Assembly: GCA_900546085.1 (NCBI GenBank)
Contig: URBS01000001.1
Coordinates: 1-58,632 of the forward strand
Reading direction: 5' to 3'
Length of the DNA: 58,632 bases
DNA from: an uncultured Collinsella sp.
GTDB taxonomy: Bacteria; Actinomycetota; Coriobacteriia; Coriobacteriales; Coriobacteriaceae
Below are positions 1-9,600 of the stretch, piece by piece. Position 1 is the stretch's first letter. Every line of letters starts with the position of its first letter. The notes below the pieces were generated by a model. It had not been told where the DNA came from and did no database searches. It saw only the letters and a list, made by a program, of their open reading frames with translations. A program made the translations under genes and the position numbers.

Positions 1-38
1 TGTCGTTGATTAAACTGTTTACGTAACGGAGGACAAAC

Positions 39-668
39 ATGGCAGCTGCACAGCCGCTTAAGATTCGCATGGTTGCCGGACTTGGCAACCCTGGCGAGGA
101 ATATGCCGAAACCCGCCACAACGCTGGCTTTAAGGCAATCGACGAGCTGGCCCGTCAGGCCGGTGTCACGTACTGGAAAAACCAGGCCGGCGCCGAGGTC
201 GCACTCATCAACATCAACGATCCCGAGGAAGAGGGTGGCAAGCGCCAGATCGTGCTGGTCAAGCCGCAGTCGTATATGAATACCTCGGGTGGCCCCATCT
301 CCAAGCTCTGCCGCGAGTACAAGATCAAGGCCGAGGAGCTACTCGTGATTCACGACGAGCTCGACATCCCCGCCGGTGACGTGCGCGTCAAGGTGGGCGG
401 TGGCCACGCCGGGCACAACGGCCTGCGCTCCATCATCGACAAGATGGGCAGCCGCGACTTTAGCCGTATCCGCACCGGCATCGGCAACCCTCCCGGCAAG
501 ATGGCCGTGGCAGACTATGTGCTCAAACAGCTGCGCGCCCGCGAGGCCGATGACTTCCAGGACACCTGCGCCCGCGCCGCCGACGCCGCGGGTCTCGCCA
601 TCGTGCACGGCGTGATCTATGCCCGCGACCACGTCAACGGCGCCGCCTCCGCCAACGGCAAGCACTAA
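39..668 (+). CDS. pth: Peptidyl-tRNA hydrolase
   Basis: This cytoplasmic enzyme cleaves the ester bond of peptidyl-tRNAs that drop off stalled ribosomes and recycles the tRNA. The 209-residue product has the family N-terminus GLGNPGEEY at residues 14-22, followed by the catalytic histidine in RHNAGF (H27). It also has the VKPQSYMN strand and the DELDIPAGDVRVK...GHNGLRSI active-site region. The length is normal for the family (about 190-210). The ATG is preceded by GGAGGA at positions 28-33. A strong hairpin about 100 bases downstream could end transcription. The gene is probably the last of an upstream operon outside the window. Identification is secure. Confidence 0.97.
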   Translation: MAAAQPLKIRMVAGLGNPGEEYAETRHNAGFKAIDELARQAGVTYWKNQAGAEVALININDPEEEGGKRQIVLVKPQSYMNTSGGPISKLCREYKIKAEELLVIHDELDIPAGDVRVKVGGGHAGHNGLRSIIDKMGSRDFSRIRTGIGNPPGKMAVADYVLKQLRAREADDFQDTCARAADAAGLAIVHGVIYARDHVNGAASANGKH

Positions 669-681
669 AACCTATCATTTA

Positions 682-857
682 GGGACAGGTTTATTTTAGC
701 AGGTTTTATCTGCGGAAACGCCCCAGTTGCGGCATCACGATAAACCGCGCGCCGCCATACACGCATAGCACCCCAAAGGGGGCCGGCCTCATCACAACCC
801 GAGGCCGGCCCCCTTTGCCGTTTTGCCTGATAAAACCGACCAAAATAAACCTGTCCC
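682..857. repeat. Short element with 29-bp terminal inverted repeats (MITE-like)
   Basis: The left end (682-710) starts GGGACAGGTTTATTTT. The right end (829-857) is its reverse complement apart from about three mismatches. The 176-bp interior has no plausible gene but contains an 18-bp perfect hairpin (772-790/801-818). The ends resemble a single-hairpin copy at 23247-23287, so this is a dispersed family. The mobile or miniature-transposon nature is inference. No target-site duplication is obvious. Confidence 0.6.
772..818. terminator. Strong GC-rich hairpin downstream of pth
   Basis: An 18-bp perfect stem (AAGGGGGCCGGCCTC and its complement) encloses a loop of about 10 bases. It is followed by CGTTTTGCC rather than a clean T-tract. 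It is probably the pth transcription terminator, carried inside the inverted-repeat element. Confidence 0.6.
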
Positions 858-931
858 TTTTTGGTAGGTCGAACCGGATAAACCCTTTTCCCACCTGCCG
901 AAGATACACGTAAGCGACATGCCCATGAGGG

Positions 932-976
932 TATAATTTGTACCGTATGTCTGCACAACGCCTGTGCGCGTACGGT
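932..976 (+). promoter_or_regulatory. Promoter -10 box and leader hairpin before nfnA
   Basis: A perfect TATAAT lies at 932-937, with no convincing -35 at the right spacing. Just downstream, 941-976 can fold into an ACCGTA/TACGGT hairpin with an inner GCACA/TGTGC stem, ending in TTTTATT. This resembles an intrinsic terminator inside a leader of about 100 nt. A role in attenuation is inference. Confidence 0.45.
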
Positions 977-1042
977 TTTATTCGGGCTACCGTCCATTTC
1001 CGTGGAGGCACGGTTCGGCGGCCCTAACAAGAGAGGGGTTCT

Positions 1043-1882
1043 ATGTATAAGATCCTGGAGAAGACGCAGTTCTCGGAGAAGGTGTTCAAGTTCCGCATCG
1101 AGGCGCCCGCAATCGCCAAGCATGCGCACGCTGGACAGTTCCTCATGGTCCGCGCCAACGAGACGGGCGAGCGCGTCCCGTTTACCCTGGCCGGCTGGAA
1201 CGCTGACGAGGGCTGGGTCGAGTTCATCTTCATGGTGATCGGCAAGACCACCGAGATGCTGTCCACCTACGAGGCCGGCGAGTCGCTGCGCGACGTCGTG
1301 GGCCCGCTGGGCGTTCCCACCGAAATGGCCGAGGGCCCCTGTGCCGTCATTGGCGGCGGCGTCGGCCTGGCAATTGCCTTCCCGGTCGCCAAGCACCTGG
1401 TCGAAACCGGCCACGAGGTGCACGCCATCATGGGCGCCCGCACCAAGGACCTCCTGCTCATGGAGGACCAGTTCCGCGAGCTCCTCGACGAGGACCACAT
1501 CCACATCACCACCGACGACGGCTCCTACGGCGAGCAGGGCGTTGTCACCGCTCCGCTGGAGCGTCTGCTGCAGGACAAGGCCGTGAGCCAGGTCTTCTGC
1601 GTCGGCCCCGTTCCGATGATGAAGTTCTCGACCCTCACCGCCCAGAAGTACGACACCCCCATCACCGCGTCGCTCAACCCCATCATGGTTGACGGCACCG
1701 GCATGTGCGGCTGCTGCCGCGTCGAGGTGGGCGGCGTGACCAAGTTCGCTTGCGTCGACGGCCCCGACTTCGATGCCACCCTGGTCGACTGGGATGACCT
1801 TCGTGCCCGCCAGGCCGCTTACCGTTCCGAAGAGGGCGAGTCCCTCAAGGCCTATGAGGAAAAGAGCTGCGCATGCCACTAG
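1043..1882 (+). CDS. nfnA: NfnA-like FAD/[2Fe-2S] ferredoxin-NADP reductase subunit
   Basis: This is the small subunit of an NADH-dependent reduced ferredoxin:NADP oxidoreductase, a flavin-based electron-bifurcating transhydrogenase. It belongs to the PyrK/sulfide dehydrogenase-like fold. At 279 residues it matches NfnA (about 280). A flavin-binding RVPFTLAGW motif lies near residues 45-53 and a nucleotide-binding GGGVGLAIAFPVAKHL near residues 105-120. The [2Fe-2S] cysteines are visible as MCGCC (C222, C224, C225) and C237. The ATG follows GAGAGGGG. The stop overlaps the next gene by 10 bases, the usual nfnA-nfnB arrangement. Without the partner it could be mistaken for PyrK, but there is no pyrD nearby. 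Confidence 0.85.
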   Translation: MYKILEKTQFSEKVFKFRIEAPAIAKHAHAGQFLMVRANETGERVPFTLAGWNADEGWVEFIFMVIGKTTEMLSTYEAGESLRDVVGPLGVPTEMAEGPCAVIGGGVGLAIAFPVAKHLVETGHEVHAIMGARTKDLLLMEDQFRELLDEDHIHITTDDGSYGEQGVVTAPLERLLQDKAVSQVFCVGPVPMMKFSTLTAQKYDTPITASLNPIMVDGTGMCGCCRVEVGGVTKFACVDGPDFDATLVDWDDLRARQAAYRSEEGESLKAYEEKSCACH

Positions 1883-3282
1883 TTAACGGTCGTTTCGTTG
1901 CCGATATGAAGTCGCCCCGCACCCCCGATAACGAGGAGCCGGCTGCCGAGCGCGCCTGCGACTTCCGCCCCGTCGACAAGGGCTTCACCGAGGAGATGGC
2001 GCTGGCCGAGGCCGAGCGCTGCCTCAACTGCAAGAAGCCGTTCTGTGTTGAGGGCTGCCCCGTCAACATCAACATCCCCCGCTTTATCGAGCAGATCCGC
2101 GCGAAGGACTTCGGCGGCGCCCTCGATACCATCCGCGAGGACTCCATGCTTCCCGCCATCTGCGGCCGCGTCTGCCCGCAGGAGAACCAGTGCGAGGGCA
2201 AGTGCATCCGCGGCAAGAAGTCCGAGCCCGTGGCCATCGGCCAGCTCGAGCGCTTCCTGGGTGACCGCCCCGAGCTCGCCTCCACGCCCAAGATGGCCCC
2301 CAAGAACGGCAAGAAGGTCGCCGTCGTCGGCTCCGGCCCGTCCGGCATCACCTGCGCCGGCGAGCTCGCCCGCAACGGCTTTGACGTCACCGTCTTCGAG
2401 GCATTCTTCACCGGCGGCGGCGTGCTGGTCTACGGCATCCCCGAGTTCCGTCTGCCCAAGGCAGTCGTCAAGCGCGAGATCGACGGCCTGGAGGACATGG
2501 GCGTCAAGTTTGAGTACAACTCCGTCGTGGGCAACATGGCCACGGCCGAGGAGCTGTTCGAGCAGGGCTTCGACGCCATCTACGTGGCAACCGGCGCCGG
2601 CCTGCCCAAGTTCCTCAACGTCCCCGGCGAGAACCTGCCCAACGTCTTCTTCGCTAACGAGTACCTCACCCGCGTGAACCTGATGAAGGCCAACAAGTTC
2701 CCCGAGTACGACACCCCCACCAAGCACGGCAAGAACGTCGTCGTCTTTGGTGGCGGCAACGTGGCTATGGACGCCGTCCGTACCGCCAAGCGCCTGGGCG
2801 CCGAGCACGCCATCATCGCCTACCGCCGTACCGAGGACGAGATGCCCTGCCGTCGCGCCGAGCTGCACCATGCTAAGGCCGAGGGCGTCGAGGTTCTGCC
2901 GCTCGTCTCCCCGCTCGAGTTTGTCGCTGGCGAGGACGGCTCCGTGTGCGCTGTCAAGGTCCAGAAGATGGAGCTCGGCGAGCCTGACGAGTCCGGCCGT
3001 CGTCGCCCGGTGCCCATCGAGGGCGCCATCGAGGAGATTCCCTGCGACGTCGCAATCTCGGCTATCGGCACCAACGCCAACCCCTTCGCTGCCAAGATCG
3101 GCGGCAAGATGGAGCTCAACAAGTGGGGCTACATCGTCGCCGACGAGGAGACCGGCCAGACCACCGATCCCCGCATCTGGGCCGGCGGCGACATCGTCAC
3201 CGGTGCCGCTACGGTCATTCTGGCGATGGGTGCCGGCAAGAAGGCCGCCGCTTCGATCACCAAGAGCCTGCTGGGCGAGTAA
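1873..3282 (+). CDS. nfnB: NfnB-like / NADPH-dependent glutamate synthase small subunit family flavoprotein
   Basis: This is the large flavoprotein subunit that pairs with the upstream NfnA-like protein. It is often annotated gltA or gltD because it shares the glutamate synthase small-chain fold. The 469 residues start with two [4Fe-4S] cysteine groups, CLNCKKPFCVEGCP from C50 and ICGRVCPQENQCEGKC. A first dinucleotide-binding motif VAVVGSGPSGITCAGELA follows, then a second, VVVFGGGNVAMDAVRTA, and the C-terminal GGDIVTGAATVILAMGAGKKAA. No large glutamate synthase subunit is present. With the overlapping nfnA partner, this favours transhydrogenation between ferredoxin, NADH and NADPH over glutamate synthesis. 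Confidence 0.88.
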   Translation: MPLVNGRFVADMKSPRTPDNEEPAAERACDFRPVDKGFTEEMALAEAERCLNCKKPFCVEGCPVNINIPRFIEQIRAKDFGGALDTIREDSMLPAICGRVCPQENQCEGKCIRGKKSEPVAIGQLERFLGDRPELASTPKMAPKNGKKVAVVGSGPSGITCAGELARNGFDVTVFEAFFTGGGVLVYGIPEFRLPKAVVKREIDGLEDMGVKFEYNSVVGNMATAEELFEQGFDAIYVATGAGLPKFLNVPGENLPNVFFANEYLTRVNLMKANKFPEYDTPTKHGKNVVVFGGGNVAMDAVRTAKRLGAEHAIIAYRRTEDEMPCRRAELHHAKAEGVEVLPLVSPLEFVAGEDGSVCAVKVQKMELGEPDESGRRRPVPIEGAIEEIPCDVAISAIGTNANPFAAKIGGKMELNKWGYIVADEETGQTTDPRIWAGGDIVTGAATVILAMGAGKKAAASITKSLLGE

Positions 3283-3310
3283 TCACCTGCAGCACTAGCC
3301 ACCAAACGGC

Positions 3311-3349
3311 AAAGTCCCCGTCGAGCACACGCCCGGCGGGGACTTTTTC
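3311..3349 (+). terminator. Intrinsic terminator after nfnB
   Basis: AAAGTCCCCG pairs with CGGGGACTTT across a short loop and is followed by a T-tract. It lies 30 bases after the nfnB stop. Confidence 0.85.
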
Positions 3350-3364
3350 TATGCCGGCCGCCCG

Positions 3365-3399
3365 ACCACCATAAAGGGGACAGGCACCTTTGTGGTGGT
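3365..3399. repeat. CCACCACAAAGG palindrome with GGGACAGG core (copy 1)
   Basis: The sequence ACCACCATAAAGG, then GGACAGGCA, then CCTTTGTGGTGGT folds into a 13-bp hairpin with one mismatch. Related copies occur at 10399, 13017, 14628 and 53780. It lies between convergent genes, next to the nfnB terminator. Confidence 0.8.
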
Positions 3400-3422
3400 T
3401 TTGGACTTGCCCAGTCGTTTTG

Positions 3423-3639
3423 TCTCGATCTGTAACACCTGGAGCCCGTTGAGCCTTGTAGTTGTTACAGATCGAGATATTGCGCCAGCCGCCCCCGCTT
3501 TGTCTCGATCTGTAACAGCTAGAGGCCAAATTCCTCGCTACGTGTTACAGATTGAGACATTAGGTTGGCGGCCGAACAGTTCATCTCAATCTGTAACACC
3601 TGGAGCCCAAATATCTGGCTTGGTGTTACAGATTGAGAT
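3423..3639. repeat. Array of three TGTTACAGAT hairpins (array A)
   Basis: Three successive inverted repeats share the arm TCTCRATCTGTAACA. Unit 1 is 3423-3437/3463-3477 (15 bp perfect), unit 2 is 3502-3517/3543-3558 (16 bp, one mismatch) and unit 3 is 3583-3600/3622-3639 (18 bp perfect). Loops are 21-25 bases. Units 2 and 3, with their spacer, are homologous to array B at 10456-10593. The array lies immediately 3' of the 2205-aa surface protein gene. Function is unknown. Confidence 0.85.
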
Positions 3640-3675
3640 CTTGCAAAAGCCGAGGATGGGCGCCGTCGCCAAAAC

Positions 3676-6600
3676 CTAGCGCTTGCGGCGCTTGGTCGCG
3701 GCAATGCCGGCAGCGGCGACAGTTGCGCCGGCGATGCCCAGAGCGGCGACCGTCATCGCGGCGGAGTCACCCGTGCTGGCGAGCTCCGTGCCGCCGGTCT
3801 TCTTGCCGTTCTCGCCCTTACCCTTGGACTTGTCCGTCGTCACCGTGGTCGTCGTCGAAGTCGAACCGCCCGCAGGAGCCCCGGTACCGCCAGAGCCATC
3901 CGCACCGCCACCCTGCTCACCGCTGCCAGGCGTCGGCTTGGGTTCCGGCTTGGGCTCGGGCTCCGGCTTGGGCTCAGGCGCCGCCTCATCGGTCACCGTA
4001 ATCGTAATGTTCAGACGCTCGGAATACTCGCTGTACGACATGCCAGGGCGCTGTGCCGCAATGCGCACATGCATATTGCTATCGAGCGCAATAGGCTCGG
4101 TGTACTTTACGCGGCCTTCGTCGCGGCAGGGGCAGGTGTCGTTGGTGGCGTACCAAATCGTCGTGCCATCCTCGGCCGAAAGCTCCAGCTTCGTGCCCTT
4201 GGGCACCGTAATGTAGTTCTCCTTGGGCGACCATGCACCAAACGTCGTCGCACCAATCGTCGCCACCGGTCGCGCCGGTCGCACTGCCTCGGCAGACACG
4301 CGAACGTCGACCTGCTTGGACAGCGCTGTGCCGTCCACCGCCGCCGTCAGCGTCGTCAAACCGGGCAGAGCACCATGTAGCACAAACGTCGCCGCGCCGT
4401 CCTCGCCCGTCACGGCCTGGGTGGCATCGACAGAGCAGATAGCCGAGGACTCCAGCCCAACACTAACCTTGGCGCCCGCAAACGGCTTGCCCGCCCTATC
4501 GGTCACATGCGCCACCAGCTCAAAATCACTGCCCTCAAGCATGGTCACGGCCTGCTCCACGTTGAGCTTGAGCTTGTCGGCGCGAACGCCCACGACAAGC
4601 TCGCCACTTGCCCAGCGCGCCATGGCCGTGCCGGCGTAGTTGCGAGCACCGTCGAGCTCAAACGCCACCGTCGAGCCCGCCTCACGCGCATCGGCATAGC
4701 GAATACGCAGCACGCGCGACAACGGCTTGCCATTGGGATCGTCCTGCTTGTCGAGCCACGCATACGTCACGTCGCCCAAGCCCTGCGCGTACAATGCGGC
4801 CAGGGCATCGTCGCTCGCATCCATATACTGCGCAAACTCAACCTCGATGCAATCGGTATAGGCATGGGCCGAAGCCACCTCGGGCGCCGCCGTCGACACC
4901 AAGCCAATGTTCACCTCAGTCTGAATCGGCGGCACACGCAGCCAAGCCGAACGCGCCTCCTCATACCCGTCCTTGGTCACGCGCACCTGATACCAGCCGG
5001 TCGGCGTATTCCAGTTGTAAGCACCGTCCGCACCCGTCGCAAGCGGATTGTCCTGCTCATACTCCTCGGCATCCCAACGCACTGCATTGGTACCGGCCGC
5101 ATCGTCGGCGCTCCACAGCTCAACCGTCGCGCCCTCGACCGTATTGGACAGCAGGCCCTCGTACACCACGCCCGCAGGATCGGGTGCGGCCTTGGCGGCC
5201 ACATTGCGATAACGTGCCTCGAAGATCGACTGCATCTTCTCGTCCGAGATCAAGCCGTCCTTGTTGGCGTTATAGACCTCGGCATCGGTCAGCTCGCCCC
5301 AGTTGACCGTAATACGATTCTGGCATGCGCGCTCCACCTGCTCGCAGGCAACATCGTAGGCGCATTCGGCATTGGTCAGCTTAATCGCGCGCTCCGAACC
5401 TACGCTGGTCGAAGCCGCGTCATAGGCAGCGCCCACCACAGTACCCGCCGAACCGGCCGTCAGCACGCCGGCGATTGTCATAATGGAGCCCACCGCCACA
5501 TCGGTGCTGTCGTGGCAGAGTTGGCGATACAGCAGATCCTCAAACGCACGCGCCTTCTCCATGGCGTCACGCAGCGCGTAAATGCACTTCCAGTCATCCT
5601 CGGTCTTCTCGGGCTTGGCAAGCAAGCGCGTATGCTGAAGCTCATAGCCCTCGCGCTCGCCCTTCACCTTCTGCATGCGGACGTTCACGTTCTCCCAGTT
5701 CTTGCTGGCATCGTTCACGCCGTAAATGCCGGTAAAGATGCCGATACCCTGGGTTGCCGAGGGAAACGCCTGTCCGGCTGCCTTCCACGCATCGGTCTTA
5801 AAGACCTGGCCGAACATCTCGCACTCGATCTTATAGCTCTTGAGCGAACGGATCGTGCGGATGAGCTTCATATGGGCGCTCACGTCGCCGTTGCGCTTCC
5901 AAGCCATAAGCCAGCCGCGAATCGTAGAGTTATTGAGGCTATGGACCACATTCCAGTTGTCGTACAGGTTGTCCAGAATGTCGCACTGCATGGCGATCGA
6001 GTTAAACAGAAGCGCCTGGTTCTTGTTGTTATTGGAGTTCTCGATAAACTCCGACTCTATATAGGCCGTCTGCTCGCCATCGGGCGCGGCGACCTTAAAG
6101 CCCTTGACGGTATCGTCGTCAGCCGCCTTGTAGCTCAGCGAGCTGCCGAGCGCCTGGCCCAAATCGTTAAACCCGCTCGTCGACTGGCCGTTGTACTCGC
6201 TGGCCTTAATGCCCGCACACTTGTTGAGCGCCGCAGCGCTTGCGTCATTCCAGCTTCCGTATTGGTTGAGCCGACCGATACCCATCGACTGACCCACCAG
6301 ATCCTCGGCCTGCTGGGCAATAAACTCCGCTCGCGACGCATGGTCGACAAGTTCCTTGATGGCCGCCGCGTCCGCCGCATTTGCACCCTGAGCCGACGCG
6401 AGCTCCTGGTACCAATCCTCGCCGGTGCCATACGCGTCCTCAAAGATCATCTTGTCCACGTTGACGCCATAGCTGTCGCCCTGCTTGGTTAGCAGCGCCG
6501 CCGACCCGCCGACCGCAGCCTTAAGCTCGGCGGCAAACTGCGCGGCCTCGTCGTTGCCAGCATCATCACCCTCGCCGTCGCTGACGGCGAGGGCGCGACG

Positions 6601-9600
6601 AGCCTTGCGGGCAGCTCCACCTTGGGCTTCGTCCTCTTTACCGCCCTTCTCTTCCTCGGCAAACGCATCGGCGACCATCTGATCAATCGCGTCGTTAAAC
6701 GCCTGGTCGACATCATTAAACGAGTTATCCATCATATACTCGTGCCACTGCTGCACGGCATTCGAGAACTCCTGCTGGCGCTCCTCGGCCGCGGCGGAAT
6801 GCTTTTTGGCCGAAGCGTTGGCGTCAAAACTCAGCATGGTCATAAGCTGAGCATTGGAGATGCGGTAGGTCTGCGGCATAAAGATCTGCTCAAAGTTGCC
6901 GCAGTTCACATAGGTCGAGTCATTCGCCTTGTTAAACTCGTCGAGCAGCTTAAGGTAACCCTCGTCCACACACTCCGCTACATAGCGCACATGGGTGCCC
7001 TCGCGCGACTTTTGAGTCAGAGGAATCGTCACCGTCTTGCCATCCACGCAGTCCACGTACAGGTCGAGCGTGTCGGCGGCCTCTTCGTTTCCCACCTCGA
7101 GCGTGATATCGAACGTCCAGTAGGCGTTCTTCTTTTGCGGCAGATGATGGAAGGTCCACAGACTCTTGCCGGTGTCCTTGCCGTCCTTGACCAGGCTTTG
7201 CGTACCGCCACGATACGTCACATCAAAGTTCCAGACCGAAGCGCCCGGAACATAGCGCACATAATTGCGAGCCGTCACCTCTGCGGCAGCGGCGGCAACA
7301 TCGGTCGAGCCCACGCGCGCCTCGAGCATCACGCGCTCGGCGGCAAGCGTATCCTGCGGCAGGTCGTATTCAATCTTGGCACGGCCGAGTTTATTGGTCT
7401 TGCCAGTGTACTTTGCGGCCGAGGCGCCCGCGCCCACGGTAAGCTGCACGCTTTTGCCGGGCGCCGCATAAACGTAGGCCACATTGCCCAGCAGGCTGTG
7501 AACGTCGGTGTTGTCGACCTCGATGCGCGATCCGCTAACCTCGAGCGTGGTGCTTCCCAGCGGCAATGTCACCTCGCCCAGCGTAATAAGCGGCGAGACG
7601 GCATAGATGCCCGCGGCCTTAGGCTTAAAGCGCACAAAAACATCGGCGCCCTTGCCCTTCTTCATATCGAGAACGAGGTTGTCGCCCTCCCACGTCGCGT
7701 CAGTCCACCATGTACGGGAGCTATCACCGGGGTCGCGAGAGCCTGCGGACACATCCTCGACGGCATCCTTTGCCAGCGGAATCTCAATCTTGGCAGTCTG
7801 GCTGTCCTTGAGCTCGTAATGAATGCGCAGCTCGGTCTCCACGCCAACGACCGCGGACGAATCAGCGATAACCGAGCCCGCCGTCAGCCCGCGCTCGGCA
7901 CGATACGTCTCCACGTCAAACGTGGGGACGTCGAGTGTCACGTCGAGCTGTTTGCCGTCCTCAATCTTCACCTGCTTTTGCGCGATATGCTTCCCCACGG
8001 TCAGCCCTAGGCGGCTAAACGTGGAATAGCTCGTCGCCTGGATGTCGTAGCTCGTCTTGTTAAAGGCGACGATGGTGTACGAACCGGCCTTAAGGCGCGG
8101 CGTCTCGGCCTTCATGATAGGCGTGGTGCCATCGTCTTCGTAGCCCATCAGATAGGTGACACCGTCGGCGACTAGCTTGCCGTCGGACGTACGGAACACC
8201 AGCACGCGGTTGGCTCCCTGGTAGTCGCCCTTGGTCGTGACCGTCACCGTACCCCAAGGCTTCAAGTCGATATCGACCTTACCGGCCGAGGGCTTCACCG
8301 TCGCCGTCGCACCACCCAGCTTGAGGCTTTCTTTGGGCTCGAGCGTTATCTCCAGATCCTGGTCCGCGTCGGCAATGGCCTGTGACACCACGAGCGCCGT
8401 ACCCTGGATACGGTAGTCGTTTTCCTTGTCGCCCTTGGCAGGTTTGAGCGTCTTGCCGCCGCTCTTCACCGTCAGATCGATGTTATCGAGACTATCGAGC
8501 TCAATGCGTTCGGTCTTATCCTGGCCCACAATCGGTTCAAGATAGCCCACGTTGAGCTCAATCGCGCGCGAGGCCGGAATCTTGGTAAAGTCCTCCGCCT
8601 TAATCTCTCCGATATTCCATGTGCCCGTCATCTGGTCGCCCGGGCGCGCCAGCACCATGTCATAGTAACCGCTGAGCGAAATGCGCAGGGTGGCTGCTGT
8701 CTTGGAGAGAGCGTCCGCTGTAAAGCTGCCGTCATCGCCAACCGCCAGCGGCGTGGACTGCCCCGCCTGCACGAGTGTAGCCGTCGCGCTCTGGGGAAGT
8801 TTGCCCGTCACCTGGGCCGCCTCGCCCATCCACTCAAACGTGTAGGCAGGCTTCGAGGAATCGACGGAGTCCTTGCGATCGGCCACGGCATCGGCAAGCT
8901 TTTTGACCATCGAGGGGTTGCCAGCCGAATCGGTCGCATAGGCATAGATGGTCTGGCCTTCACTAAAGGGAATCGCATACGTTACGCCATCGATTGTCAC
9001 GCGCTCATTATAGTCGCCCGGATAGCCCGCCTCACCAAACTGAAGATCGGGGTTCATCGCGCGCAGGGCAACGGCATTATGGTTCGTCTCGTTTCCGTAT
9101 CTCGTGTTCTCAAAAGCTCCCCACTCTATCATTTCCACGCTTTTGGGTAGCACAATCTCTTTGCCGGCAATCGCAGGATCAAGAGAGGCGAACGCGAGCG
9201 CCCCGATAGATTTGACGCCATCGCCAATCGTCACCGACGACACAAAGGAGCACCCGTCAAAGGCATAGTGCCCGATCCGCTCCACCGTGCCCGGCACATT
9301 GATCTGCGTAAAGGTGAGTACCGTTGTATCCGAGACATAGAACTGCGGCACGCCGCAATTGGCGAAGGCGCGATAGTCGATAGTCTTAACCGATGGTGGC
9401 AGCGTTGCCACCACATTGTCGTCAAGCTGTTCGCAGCCCTCAAAGGCCTGCTCGGGAATCGTGGTAAAGGCCGCGTTATTGGGCCAGGTCACCGTCTGAA
9501 GTGTCTTGTTTCCGGTAAACGCATTCCAGCCCAACTCCTCAACCGAATCGGGCAGTGCGATTTCCTTGATGCTGCTGCCTCCCAGGCCGCCAACGGTGCG

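Noticed and set aside
665..1879. A 404-codon open frame on the minus strand across nfnA
   Set aside because: It mirrors nfnA in a GC-rich genome, has no ribosome-binding site, and its protein is rich in His, Gly, Val and Asp as expected of an antisense frame.
3423..3639. The repeat array taken as a CRISPR
   Set aside because: Only three units, each a palindrome with internally conserved loops instead of variable spacers, and no cas gene nearby.
4507..8010. Two long plus-strand frames (661 and 462 codons) antisense to the large surface protein
   Set aside because: They follow the third-codon-position bias of the real gene, have no family resemblance and no start signals.
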